This document shows, in pieces, positions 17,775-26,266 of a stretch of 64,000 nucleotides of DNA (its first letter is position 1; each line of letters begins with the position of its first letter). The stretch is from RGIG6375 sp964472725 (GTDB lineage Bacteria > Bacillota > Clostridia > Oscillospirales > Oscillospiraceae), in NCBI GenBank assembly GCA_964472725.1, contig CAYYLZ010000005.1:1-64000 (forward strand). Reading direction: 5' to 3'. The translations under genes were made by a program, and so were the position numbers. A model generated the notes under the pieces. That model did no database searches. It worked only from the letters and a program-made list of their open reading frames with translations, and was not told where the DNA came from.

Positions 17775-19850
17775 TTATTCAGCTTCAGCGTTTGCCTTTG
17801 CCTCTTCAACGATCTTCTGCTGTACGTTAGCAGGAGCGTCCTCGTAACGGACAAAGTTGAAGGTGAAGGAACCACGGCCCTGGGTCATGGAACGCAGGTC
17901 GATGGTATAGGTGCTCATCTCAGCCATGGGAACCTCGGCCTCTATAACCTGCTCCCCGCCCTCAGTGGGGTTCATACCCATTACGCGACCACGACGCTTA
18001 TTCAAGTCGCCGATAACGTCACCCATGTAATTGTCGGGAACGGTAACCTTAAGCTCACCGACAGGCTCCATGATAACGGGGTTAGCTTCAACCAAAGCAG
18101 CCTTATAAGCCAGCTGAGCAGCGGTCTTGAAGGCGATTTCGGAGGAGTCAACGGGATGGTAGGAACCATCGTACAGAACGGCCTTCAGGTTAACAACAGG
18201 ATAACCGGCAAGAGGACCATGTGCGCAAGCCTCTCTCAGACCCTTTTCAACTGCGGGGAAGAAGTTCTTGGGAACGGAGCCGCCGAATACTTCTTCTGCG
18301 AATACCAGCTCTTCTTCATCGAAGTTGGGCTCGAAGCGGATCCAAACGTCACCAAACTGGCCGCTGCCGCCGGTCTGCTTCTTATGACGACCCTGCTTCT
18401 GAACGGTCTTGCGAATCTTCTCACGATAAGGTACGCGAGCGGTGCTGAGCTCAGCCTCAACGTTGAAGCGGCTCTTCAGCTTGCTTACGAGAACGTCGAT
18501 CTGCATATCGCCAGCTGCGGAGAGAACCATCTGGTGGGTTTCTGCGTTGTTAACAACGTTGAAGGAAGGATCTTCTTCGTTCAGACGGTTAAGACCCTGA
18601 GCGATCTTATCTTCCTGGCCACGGGTCTTGGGAGCGATAGCGACAGAGTAACCGGGTTCTGCGAAGGGAATGTTCTTGAGAGCTACTACTTTACGTGCAT
18701 CGCAAAGAGTATCGCCGGTCTTTACCTTGTCCATCTTAGCGATTGCACCGATGTCGCCACAAGTGAGCTCCTTGACTTCAGTGTTCTTCTTGCCGCGCAT
18801 GCTGTACAGACGGCCGAGCTTTTCGTTGGCACCGGTACGTGCATTGACCATTGGCATATCGGCAGTGATTGTGCCGGAAAGAACCTTTACAAAGGAGTAC
18901 TTACCGTACTGGTCGGAAACGGTCTTGAAGACAAATGCGGTGGGAACGCCGCCGGGAGATACAACAAACTCCTCAACCTCGCCGTCCTGCGTGGTAGCCT
19001 TGTGATAGTTACCCTCTACAGGATTGGGAAGCAGGTCAACAATGTTGTCCATGAGCATAAGAGAACCCATGCAGTTAACAGCGGAGCCGCAGAGCACAGG
19101 GAACAGGGACAAGTCACGAACACCTGCACGCAGACCCTGGATCATCTCAGCATAGGTGAAGTCTTCGCCGCCGAAGAACTTCTCCATAAACTCTTCGCTG
19201 GTCTCAGCAACGGACTCCTTGAGAGCATCGTTGAACTCGGTGATAACGTCAACTTTATCGCCGGGAACTTCGATCTCAACGCGCTTGAGATTCTGCATCT
19301 CGAATGCACGCTTGTTGAGGACATCAATGATACCGGTAACCTTCTTATCAGAATTCCAAATAGGAACAACAACAGGAGCTATCTTCTTACCGAAGCGCTC
19401 ACGGAGAGCCTCAAAGGTAGCATTGTAGTCGCTGTTGTCTTCATCGGTCTTGGAAATATAAACAAAACGAGGCATATTGCGCTCCTCGCAGTACTTCCAT
19501 GCCTTCTCCAAACCAACGGAAATGCCGTCCTTGGCGGAGCAGACAATGATAGCTGCATCAGCTGCGCGGAGAGCGGCTACGACTTCACCTGTGAAGTCGA
19601 ATGCACCGGGGGTATCCAGAACATTGATGCGGCAGCCCTTATAATCAATGGGAGCTACAGCAGTAGTCAGGGATATCTGGCGCTTGGTTTCTTCGGGATC
19701 GTAGTCGCAGACGGTGTTGCCGTCGACGGCGCGGCCCATGCGATCGATAGCGCCGGTGATGTAGAGCAGGCTCTCGGTCAGAGCAGTCTTACCGCTGCCG
19801 CTGTGGCCCAGCAGGCAGACGTTGCGTATGTTTTGAACAGAATAACTCAT
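17775..19850 (-). CDS. EF-G-like translation factor (FusA2/PRK12740 type)
   Basis: It has 691 aa of the elongation factor G family. The GTPase motifs are GHSGSGKT (15-22), LDTPGAFDF (G3) and SKTDEDN (G4). The P-loop GHSGSGKT and the G4 motif differ from canonical EF-G (AHIDAGKT; NKMD), which marks the paralogous EF-G-like group rather than the main fusA. Domains II, III, IV and V follow to the C-terminus. The precise role is uncertain: ribosome recycling, stress or GTP-dependent rescue has been proposed for relatives. A good promoter lies upstream. Confidence 0.9.
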   Translation of the reverse strand: MSYSVQNIRNVCLLGHSGSGKTALTESLLYITGAIDRMGRAVDGNTVCDYDPEETKRQISLTTAVAPIDYKGCRINVLDTPGAFDFTGEVVAALRAADAAIIVCSAKDGISVGLEKAWKYCEERNMPRFVYISKTDEDNSDYNATFEALRERFGKKIAPVVVPIWNSDKKVTGIIDVLNKRAFEMQNLKRVEIEVPGDKVDVITEFNDALKESVAETSEEFMEKFFGGEDFTYAEMIQGLRAGVRDLSLFPVLCGSAVNCMGSLMLMDNIVDLLPNPVEGNYHKATTQDGEVEEFVVSPGGVPTAFVFKTVSDQYGKYSFVKVLSGTITADMPMVNARTGANEKLGRLYSMRGKKNTEVKELTCGDIGAIAKMDKVKTGDTLCDARKVVALKNIPFAEPGYSVAIAPKTRGQEDKIAQGLNRLNEEDPSFNVVNNAETHQMVLSAAGDMQIDVLVSKLKSRFNVEAELSTARVPYREKIRKTVQKQGRHKKQTGGSGQFGDVWIRFEPNFDEEELVFAEEVFGGSVPKNFFPAVEKGLREACAHGPLAGYPVVNLKAVLYDGSYHPVDSSEIAFKTAAQLAYKAALVEANPVIMEPVGELKVTVPDNYMGDVIGDLNKRRGRVMGMNPTEGGEQVIEAEVPMAEMSTYTIDLRSMTQGRGSFTFNFVRYEDAPANVQQKIVEEAKANAEAE

Positions 19851-19913
19851 ACCAAATTTTTCCCTTCTTTAAATTCACGTGCTTACCGTGATAAATTTCA
19901 AACCATAGAACAA

Positions 19914-19942
19914 ATTATACACTATAAACTTTTAAAATACAA
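19914..19942 (-). promoter_or_regulatory. Sigma-A-type promoter of the EF-G-like gene
   Basis: On the minus strand, -35 TTGTAT (19942-19937) and -10 TATAAT (19919-19914) are separated by 17 bases. This gives a leader of about 60 bases before the ATG at 19850. Confidence 0.65.
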
Positions 19943-19969
19943 CTCTTTTTAACATATTGACCAAAAACT

Positions 19970-22198
19970 TTAAAAGGTTGCAATTAAATACCCGGATACC
20001 GCCCACAATAGCATATATGTGAGCAAATGTGCCGCAGAGGCCGCCACGAAGGAGCCGTTCGCGAACATCAATACCATAAGCAGCATACCGATCACTGTAC
20101 CTGCAAGTGCAATAGCCAAAGAGAACTTTGTAGCTGAAACTATTCTTCGACCGCAGCGAACAATTTCCGCATAATGGTTGATACCCTCTCTGCTCATCAG
20201 CGCAGACGGAGCGTCACCGCTTTGATCGCTGCTCTGTGACAATTCATATCTCGCCGCAAAGGTCGTGAATTCACCTTCGGCAAGAGGTATCTTGAATTTA
20301 CTTCTTATTAGTGCGGGGGTGACATTGAAGTCCCTTATGGCAAATATGGGTGTGATTTTTGAGTGGAGCATATTCACAAGAGCAGACTGAACTGCGTCGG
20401 AGGGCAGATAGTTTATTATAAACACACCCGCAAGTTCGCCATCGATGGCGCTGAATACCGCATTCTTGATATCAAGATTCTGCGGCAGGCGTATGCCCAT
20501 AAGGTTCATAAACGCAGAAGAGCCAACCCATACCTTACTGTTCTTGATATAAGCACCGATACCACCGCTTTCGTAGCAGGCAAATTCTTCTACACGGTAA
20601 AGGCTGCAGGCATATTCTCTCATCAGTTCCGCAAATATCTTGGAGGTTCCCGCTCCCGATGCAACCACAAGGCTGCCTGTATAAGCGATAACCTTTTCCT
20701 CGGGCATGGGTGCTATTATCTTCAGCCCGTTAAGGGTCATGCAGTTCTCCGGGAATACGTCAAGATCCTTGACTACCATTCCCACCGCCCGCTTCATCTC
20801 GCAGGCACCTTTCCAGCCGGCAATGGCTGCGCCGTGGTTGAACATACTCTTGACTGCTACAAAGAACGGCTGATTGAATATCATCAGTGCCCCAAAGGCT
20901 GCCGTCACTGCTGTTATGCCCGAAAGGCAGTGAACAAACGCGGCTCTGCCGTTCAGGTATCCGCAAATCACAGCAAACACCACAGATGCAGCCAAAAGTA
21001 TCGGGGTCAGGCGATTATATACAGCTTCCGCAATATCCCGCTCCGTGCTTTTATCTACAAAGCCCTTTGCGGAGCCGAGATTTTTGGTTATTACGGCGCC
21101 CTCGTCGGCTTTTTCCCACTCGGTATTGACTACCGTGGGCACCTTGGTCTGCGCCGCCATTTTGAAAGTAAGGTTATATGCCTTTCTTCCCTTCAGCATA
21201 CCCCACATCGCTCCGAAGATCGACAGGGCGGCCGCTGCGCAATACGGCGCACCGTATTCCACCGTTCCGAACACTATCTGGGACATTACGTCGGCAAGCG
21301 CAAAAATTCCGGACGCTGCGGCCAATGTCTCCGCGCCGAACTTTCCTCGGAACGGATTTATCACGCCGGCGATGACAATATCACCAGCAATGAACATGGC
21401 AATCAGCAATCCGCCTCCGAGGACTACATTATGGAGGAAGTTTTCGCTGACAGCTCCGCTGAAATTGGCAAGCTTGTCGGCTGCGAAAGTTACGTAAACG
21501 AGGATAGCGCATATTACGAACACCGGAATCATTCTCAGTCGGAGCGATTCGATTCCAGAACCGTAAACTCTTTGGGCATCCGTAGGAGAAAGCTCCTTAT
21601 GCGGCTTCGGATCCTCCGCCGCCTTGGCGTCTTTCTTCGCCTTGACCTTTTGCTTGCGTTCACGCCGTTCACGTTCTTTTTTAATTGTCTTTTCCGCGTC
21701 TTCCTTATTCTCTTCGTCGGGAACGTTGCGGGAATATTTGCCTACGCCGAAGAATTCCTGCTCGTCTTCGGTAAGCTCGCGGTGCGAGAACATCGCCGCC
21801 TGCTTCACTTCAACCTCGGACACACGCTGGAGCTTTTCCTCAACCTCACGTATTCCCTTTTCTATACCGCGCTTGGCCTTGCGTTCCTTGGGGGGCTGCG
21901 CCTCTTTCTTTACTATCTCACCCCTGCGCGGCTTCTTTTCTTTTTCGGGCTGAACCTTTTCCTGCACTTCCGACTTTTCCGTTGGAGCTTCGGTCATTTC
22001 CTGTTGGCGCATGTCTGCCGATGTGCTTTCCCGGGTATACTCTTCAATAATGGCACGCGCCTGCTTTTCCAGCTCGTCCTTGGACAGACGGCTGCTGCCC
22101 TTTATGAACGCACTTCCTTTATATTCCGCCAGGATAGACTCCAGGGAATAATCATCATCTATATTCTCAAAGCCAAAGGTCTCCTCGTCAAAAGACAT
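19970..22198 (-). CDS. P1B-type ATPase-like membrane protein lacking catalytic motifs (pseudo-ATPase)
   Basis: It has 742 aa. A charged, Lys/Glu-rich cytosolic N-terminus (1-220) precedes eight predicted TM helices in a 4+2+2 layout (about 224-243, 257-280, 288-310, 316-334; 396-415, 419-450; 692-713, 718-740), the P1B-ATPase plan. The region after TM6 aligns with P-type ATPases by landmarks, but the motifs are gone: the ion-site CPC position is NQP (442-444), the phosphorylation motif DKTGT is replaced by PENCM (483-487), and the hinge TGDN is IRDF (621-624). The A-domain TGE is also missing. It cannot be an ordinary ion pump. The role is unknown; a scaffold, sensor or ligand-binding membrane protein is possible. 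Confidence 0.75.
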   Translation of the reverse strand: MSFDEETFGFENIDDDYSLESILAEYKGSAFIKGSSRLSKDELEKQARAIIEEYTRESTSADMRQQEMTEAPTEKSEVQEKVQPEKEKKPRRGEIVKKEAQPPKERKAKRGIEKGIREVEEKLQRVSEVEVKQAAMFSHRELTEDEQEFFGVGKYSRNVPDEENKEDAEKTIKKERERRERKQKVKAKKDAKAAEDPKPHKELSPTDAQRVYGSGIESLRLRMIPVFVICAILVYVTFAADKLANFSGAVSENFLHNVVLGGGLLIAMFIAGDIVIAGVINPFRGKFGAETLAAASGIFALADVMSQIVFGTVEYGAPYCAAAALSIFGAMWGMLKGRKAYNLTFKMAAQTKVPTVVNTEWEKADEGAVITKNLGSAKGFVDKSTERDIAEAVYNRLTPILLAASVVFAVICGYLNGRAAFVHCLSGITAVTAAFGALMIFNQPFFVAVKSMFNHGAAIAGWKGACEMKRAVGMVVKDLDVFPENCMTLNGLKIIAPMPEEKVIAYTGSLVVASGAGTSKIFAELMREYACSLYRVEEFACYESGGIGAYIKNSKVWVGSSAFMNLMGIRLPQNLDIKNAVFSAIDGELAGVFIINYLPSDAVQSALVNMLHSKITPIFAIRDFNVTPALIRSKFKIPLAEGEFTTFAARYELSQSSDQSGDAPSALMSREGINHYAEIVRCGRRIVSATKFSLAIALAGTVIGMLLMVLMFANGSFVAASAAHLLTYMLLWAVSGYLIATF

Positions 22199-22223
22199 TA
22201 ATCATTCCCTCCTTTCCCGACGT

Positions 22224-22250
22224 AATGGGCGGGATTTCCACCCGCCCATT
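22224..22250 (-). terminator. GC-rich hairpin after rlmB
   Basis: A 10-bp perfect stem (AATGGGCGGG / CCCGCCCATT) with a seven-base loop lies between the rlmB stop and the pseudo-ATPase gene. No T run follows on the minus strand, so it may be a leaky terminator or attenuator that lets metK-rlmB transcripts continue. Confidence 0.5.
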
Positions 22251-22255
22251 TTCAG

Positions 22256-23008
22256 TTAGTTACTTCTCTGTCTGACCGCTTCGTAAAGCATTATAGCCGC
22301 GGCGGCAGAGGCGTTAAGAGAGGACACCTTACCATGCATGGGTATGGACACCTTGAAGTCACAGTTTTCTGCAACGAGGCGGCTCATGCCTTCGCCCTCG
22401 GAGCCGATAACTATTGCTGCGGCTCCCTTAAGGTCAGCCTGCCACAGGCCGGTATCCGCATCGGCCGCGGTACCGAATATCCATACGCCCGCGTCCTTGA
22501 GCTTGTCCATTGCTGCGTTTATATTGGCAACTCTTGCAACCGCCATGTGCTCAACGGCACCTGCGGAGGTTTTTTCGACAACGGCGGTTATGCCCGCGCT
22601 GCGATGCTTGGGTATGATAATACCGTGTGCGCCCGCAGACTCAGCGGTTCTAATAATTGCGCCGAGGTTGTGAGGGTCGGATATTTCATCGCAAATCACT
22701 ATAAGGGGCTTCTCCCCTCTTTCCGCGGCGATGTTGAGTATCTCCTCAACGGTGGAATACTCACGGACCGCGGCAACGGCGATAACGCCCTGATGGGCAT
22801 GCGTTTCGCTCATGAAATCAAGCTTACGTCTATCCACCTCGGAAACTACCGCTCCGGCGGCTCTTGCCTTGGACGCGATAAACTTCAGGGACTTATCAGC
22901 TTCTCCCCTGACAATATAGACCTTGTCAATGGTTCTGCCGGCCTTGAGCGCCTCCATGACGGCATTTTTGCCCTCTATTTTATTTTCGTTGATACGTTTC
23001 TCGTCCAT
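22256..23008 (-). CDS. rlmB: 23S rRNA (guanosine-2'-O)-methyltransferase, RlmB/TrmH family
   Basis: It has 250 aa: an N-terminal L30e-like substrate-binding domain (about 10-80), then a SPOUT domain with DEISDPHNLGAIIRTAE (motif 1), VIGSEGEGMSRL (motif 2) and IPMHGKVSSLNASAAAAIMLYE (motif 3, the knot). It methylates a guanosine in the 23S rRNA peptidyl-transferase region. Its ATG overlaps the metK stop (TAATG), so the two are coupled. Confidence 0.93.
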   Translation of the reverse strand: MDEKRINENKIEGKNAVMEALKAGRTIDKVYIVRGEADKSLKFIASKARAAGAVVSEVDRRKLDFMSETHAHQGVIAVAAVREYSTVEEILNIAAERGEKPLIVICDEISDPHNLGAIIRTAESAGAHGIIIPKHRSAGITAVVEKTSAGAVEHMAVARVANINAAMDKLKDAGVWIFGTAADADTGLWQADLKGAAAIVIGSEGEGMSRLVAENCDFKVSIPMHGKVSSLNASAAAAIMLYEAVRQRSN

Positions 23009-24195
23009 TACTTGATATACTTCTTCAGTTCTTCAGCCTTGTCGGTACGCTCCCAGGGCAGGTCAATGTCGGTTCTGCCGAAGTGACCGTAAGCGGCGGT
23101 TGCGCCGTAAATGGGATTTCTCAGGCCGAGATTGCTAATGATGCTTGCGGGACGGAGGTCAAAGTTCTCCTTGATGATCTCTGCAAGCTTCTCTTCGGAA
23201 ACTACGCTGGTGCCGTAGGCATCTACGAGAACGGATACAGGTGCTGCAACGCCGATAGCGTAAGCGACCTCGATCTGCACCTTCTTTGCCAGACCGGCGG
23301 CAACGATATTCTTTGCTATGTAGCGGGACATATATGCAGCGCTGCGGTCGACCTTGGTGGGATCCTTGCCGGAGAATGCGCCGCCGCCATGAGCAGCCAT
23401 GCCGCCGTAGGTGTCAACGATGATCTTTCTGCCGGTGAGACCGGAGTCGCCAACAGGGCCGCCGATAACGAATCTGCCGGTGGGATTGACCAGCATCTTG
23501 GTGTTCTCGTCAAGAAGCTCGGCAGGCAGAGCAGCCTTGATTACCTTCTCAATGATTTCCTTGCGAAGATCCTCCAGCGTGATTTCGGGATCGTGCTGAG
23601 TGGAAACAACAACGGTGTCGATTCTTACAACTTCGCCATTCTCGCCGTACTCTACGGAAACCTGACCCTTACCGTCGGGACGTACCCAGGGCAGCTCACC
23701 GTTCTTTCTTACCTCAGCCAGCTTACGGGTAAGCTCGTGGGCATAGTAGATGGGCGCGGGCATGAGAACATGGGTCTCGTCGCAGGCGAAACCAAACATC
23801 ATACCCTGGTCACCAGCGCCAACGAGGTCGGCGGGGTCTTCGCCGTTCTCTTCCTTATACTCCATAGAGCTGTCAACACCCATTGCGATATCGGCGCTCT
23901 GCTTATCGATATGCACTAAAACTGCGCAGTTATTGCAGTCAAAGCCATATTCGGGCTTGGTGTAACCGATCTTTCTGACAGTCTCTCTTACAACAGCGGG
24001 AATATCAACATTTGCGCTGGACGTAATTTCGCCCATTACCAACACCATACCGGTGGTGGTGACGGTTTCGCAGGCTACACGAGCCATAGGATCCTGTGCC
24101 AGATATGCGTCCAAAACAGCATCCGAAATCTGGTCACAGATCTTATCGGGATGACCCTCAGTAACAGACTCAGATGAGAAAACTCTCTTTGCCAT
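23008..24195 (-). CDS. metK: S-adenosylmethionine synthetase
   Basis: It makes SAM from methionine and ATP. The 395 aa include GHPDK near the N-terminus, GAGDQGMMFG in the middle and GGGAFSGKDPTKVDRSAAY near 255-275. The ATG at 24195 is chosen because GGAGGAG sits just upstream; the frame stays open for another 12 codons. It is coupled to rlmB. No SAM riboswitch is visible in the leader. An extended -10 promoter lies about 70 bases upstream. Confidence 0.97.
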   Translation of the reverse strand: MAKRVFSSESVTEGHPDKICDQISDAVLDAYLAQDPMARVACETVTTTGMVLVMGEITSSANVDIPAVVRETVRKIGYTKPEYGFDCNNCAVLVHIDKQSADIAMGVDSSMEYKEENGEDPADLVGAGDQGMMFGFACDETHVLMPAPIYYAHELTRKLAEVRKNGELPWVRPDGKGQVSVEYGENGEVVRIDTVVVSTQHDPEITLEDLRKEIIEKVIKAALPAELLDENTKMLVNPTGRFVIGGPVGDSGLTGRKIIVDTYGGMAAHGGGAFSGKDPTKVDRSAAYMSRYIAKNIVAAGLAKKVQIEVAYAIGVAAPVSVLVDAYGTSVVSEEKLAEIIKENFDLRPASIISNLGLRNPIYGATAAYGHFGRTDIDLPWERTDKAEELKKYIK

Positions 24196-24265
24196 TTTTG
24201 TCTCCTCCAATTTATGTATTAATAAGTTCAAACATTGTTATAACAGGGCATAGCAACACGAAGAC

Positions 24266-24274
24266 ATTATAGCA
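24266..24274 (-). promoter_or_regulatory. Extended -10 promoter of metK
   Basis: TGCTATAAT on the minus strand is a good extended -10 element. The -35 is poor (TTTAAG at about 17 bases). It predicts a leader of roughly 60-65 bases. Confidence 0.45.
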
Positions 24275-24396
24275 CATAATTCCACAGACTTAAAGAACAT
24301 TTTTTCAATTATTCGCCTAAACTTTTCAATTTATTCATAGACAAATGGCAACTTTTGGTGTAACATTGCTTCTATACATTCACAGTGAGGTCCAAT

Positions 24397-25272
24397 ATGA
24401 AAAAACTCTCCACCGCTATCGATCGTTTTTGCACTCGTCATCCCGGATTTGGTATATCAAATCTCATGATGTTTATCGTTATCGGCAACATCATTGTATA
24501 CCTTTTCTCCATGATGGACAGGACGGGATATTTTCTCTCCTACCTGCTGTTCAACCCCCAGCTTATTATTAAGGGACAGGTATGGAGACTTATAACGTTC
24601 ATATTTGTTCCCGAAAGCAGCAGCCTTATTACACTGGCAATTTCGCTGTATTTCTATTACTTTATAGGAAACACCCTTGAGCGCCAATGGGGCACGCCGA
24701 AGTTCACGCTCTATTACCTCTGCGGTATTCTCTGCACTGTGGTTTACGGCATGATCGTAGGTCTTGTCGGAAACGTGGGCTACTTCGCTATGGGAGCTTC
24801 CTATATAAACCTCTCCATGTTTTTCGTATTCGCCACCTTCTTCCCCGAAAACCGGGTGCTGCTGTTCTTCTTTATCCCCATTAAGATAAAGTGGCTGGCC
24901 TATGTTGACGCGGCATACTTCGCTCTTGGCGTTATCGCTTATCTCGCAGCCGGCGAAATACTGCTGGCTTTCGTTCCCATTGTGGCGATTCTGAATTATT
25001 TTATTTTCTGCGGCGATATGCTTCTCGACAATTTCGACAGCCTGCGCCGTCGGATAAAGTACAAGCGCAATCCCAACGTTATCAACTTCAAAAAGGCCGC
25101 CAAGCAGGCTCACGCCGAAACGCAGAACAAGGGCTACTCCCGTAAGTGCGCCGTATGCGGCCGCACCGACACCGACTATCCCAATCTGGAATTCCGCTAC
25201 TGTTCCCGCTGCGAGGGCTACCACTGTTTCTGCGAGGATCACATCAATAATCACATTCACTTCACCGAGTAA
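24397..25272 (+). CDS. Rhomboid-like membrane protein without catalytic dyad, with C-terminal zinc-binding tail
   Basis: It has 291 aa. Rhomboid landmarks are present: WRLITFIF near 63-70 and IGNTLERQWG at 90-99, within about six TM helices (24-40 through about 208). The serine motif GxSG reads GASY (133-136), and no His occurs in the last TM helix, so the Ser/His dyad is incomplete. After the membrane part comes a basic linker and a Cys/His cluster: CAVC (251-254), CSRC (269-272), CFC (277-279), H282 and H286. The ATG at 24397 is preferred over an upstream GTG because GTGAGG acts as the ribosome-binding site. It probably acts as a membrane-protein adaptor or chaperone. Confidence 0.78.
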   Translation: MKKLSTAIDRFCTRHPGFGISNLMMFIVIGNIIVYLFSMMDRTGYFLSYLLFNPQLIIKGQVWRLITFIFVPESSSLITLAISLYFYYFIGNTLERQWGTPKFTLYYLCGILCTVVYGMIVGLVGNVGYFAMGASYINLSMFFVFATFFPENRVLLFFFIPIKIKWLAYVDAAYFALGVIAYLAAGEILLAFVPIVAILNYFIFCGDMLLDNFDSLRRRIKYKRNPNVINFKKAAKQAHAETQNKGYSRKCAVCGRTDTDYPNLEFRYCSRCEGYHCFCEDHINNHIHFTE

Positions 25273-25284
25273 TAAACAATTGCA

Positions 25285-25320
25285 AAAGAGCACACCAAAT
25301 TCGGTGTGCTCTTTCTTTTT
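25285..25320 (+). terminator. Terminator of the rhomboid-like gene
   Basis: A 12-bp stem (AAAGAGCACACC / GGTGTGCTCTTT) with a six-base loop is followed by CTTTTT. The A-rich left flank could also serve the convergent small gene whose stop is at 25319. Confidence 0.9.
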
Positions 25321-25564
25321 ATATTTCAATTTTCACATACTCATCATTTGCTGTATATGCTTCTACCAAAACCCACTCAGGATGATTGCGCTTATACTCC
25401 GTTATGACTCTGCGCAGTCCATGCAACTTCGGCGCTTTGATATCTATTCCTTCATTTCTAAGTTTCCCTTGCAGCACAGCAATTGAAATACGATTTACCA
25501 GCAACGCAGTCGGTAATGACAGCTGAAACAGCTGCTTATCCTGCTTGTGCACAACTATCCTCAT
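25319..25564 (-). CDS. Small protein, 81 aa, related to the C-terminal domain of the adjacent XRE regulator
   Basis: The 81-aa product has no membrane segment. Its plan (LPTALLVNR ... WVLVEAYTANDEYVKIEI) parallels the C-terminal part of the neighbouring XRE protein (LPMALLQYA ... GNLVEVESEDATVRIFVE), suggesting both carry the same small domain, which is often seen next to HTH or anti-sigma genes. It begins three bases after the regulator gene, so they form a two-gene operon. Function is unknown; it may bind the regulator through the shared domain. Confidence 0.6.
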   Translation of the reverse strand: MRIVVHKQDKQLFQLSLPTALLVNRISIAVLQGKLRNEGIDIKAPKLHGLRRVITEYKRNHPEWVLVEAYTANDEYVKIEI

Positions 25565-25567
25565 AAA

Positions 25568-26056
25568 TCACTCAACAAATATACGTACAGTTGCATCTTC
25601 CGATTCAACTTCAACCAAATTTCCCACAACTCCCTGCTGTACCATCTCCAGAACCTGCTTCCAATCAATATTTTTCAACACATCATTTCCTGAAAACATG
25701 TTAAGCTCAACATTCGATTCCATTGCGTATTGAAGTAACGCCATAGGCAGATTAACCCTTACTTTTTCCCCTTTGTTAGTGTCCACAACAATTCGCAACA
25801 GCATATCCTTCAATTCTTTCTTTTTTTCCGGTGTCAACACTGCAACAGGGGCAGCCTTACCCGAAAGCAGTTCATCTACACTAATTTCAAGCAATTTCGC
25901 CAAATCGGGCAGCAGAGAAATGTCCGGACAATTCATATCGTTTTCCCATTTACTTACTGCCTGCGGACTTACACCAAGAGCTTCAGCCATGTCCTCCTGC
26001 TTTAAGCCTTTCTGCCTACGCAGCTGTGCTATTCTGTTTCCCAATGTCATATCCAT
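25568..26056 (-). CDS. XRE-family transcriptional regulator
   Basis: It has 162 aa. The N-terminal helix-turn-helix reads LGNRIAQLRRQKGLKQEDMAEALGVSPQAVSKWEND, the classic Cro/CI form. A short linker follows, then a C-terminal domain shared with the downstream 81-aa protein. The ATG at 26056 has AGGAG upstream; the open frame extends further but has no better start. Bases and codons here are more A/T-rich than in the surrounding housekeeping genes, which fits an acquired pair. The target is unknown; autoregulation is likely. Confidence 0.9.
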   Translation of the reverse strand: MDMTLGNRIAQLRRQKGLKQEDMAEALGVSPQAVSKWENDMNCPDISLLPDLAKLLEISVDELLSGKAAPVAVLTPEKKKELKDMLLRIVVDTNKGEKVRVNLPMALLQYAMESNVELNMFSGNDVLKNIDWKQVLEMVQQGVVGNLVEVESEDATVRIFVE

Positions 26057-26195
26057 ATCGGTATGCTCCTTTCTTGTTTGTAACTGTATTGTACCTCGAT
26101 ATGGCACTGCACTGAACGGACTATTAGTTGATTTTCTCCCGTTTCTGACAACCATGTGTTGTTTTTTCACTCAACCTCCGGTTGCGTCAGTATTA

Positions 26196-26232
26196 TGAAA
26201 AACGGCTGCCCTGCAATGCAGGACAGCCGTTT
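26196..26232 (-). terminator. Terminator of the second Fe-S/flavin reductase
   Basis: An imperfect stem (AAACGGCTGTCCTGCA / TGCAGGGCAGCCGTTT) on the minus strand is followed by TTC after T5. It begins 35 bases after the stop codon at 26267. Confidence 0.85.
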
Positions 26233-26266
26233 ATTACTTGGTTGCTTTCAAGCCGCAGACATCAGA

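Noticed and set aside
17697..19952. Open frame of 751 codons opposite the EF-G-like gene
   Set aside because: Antisense shadow; no ribosome-binding site at the start, no domain, and it overlaps terminator and promoter of the real gene.
24196..24300. SAM riboswitch before metK
   Set aside because: The leader lacks the SAM-I core and any clear terminator/antiterminator. Only an extended -10 is visible.
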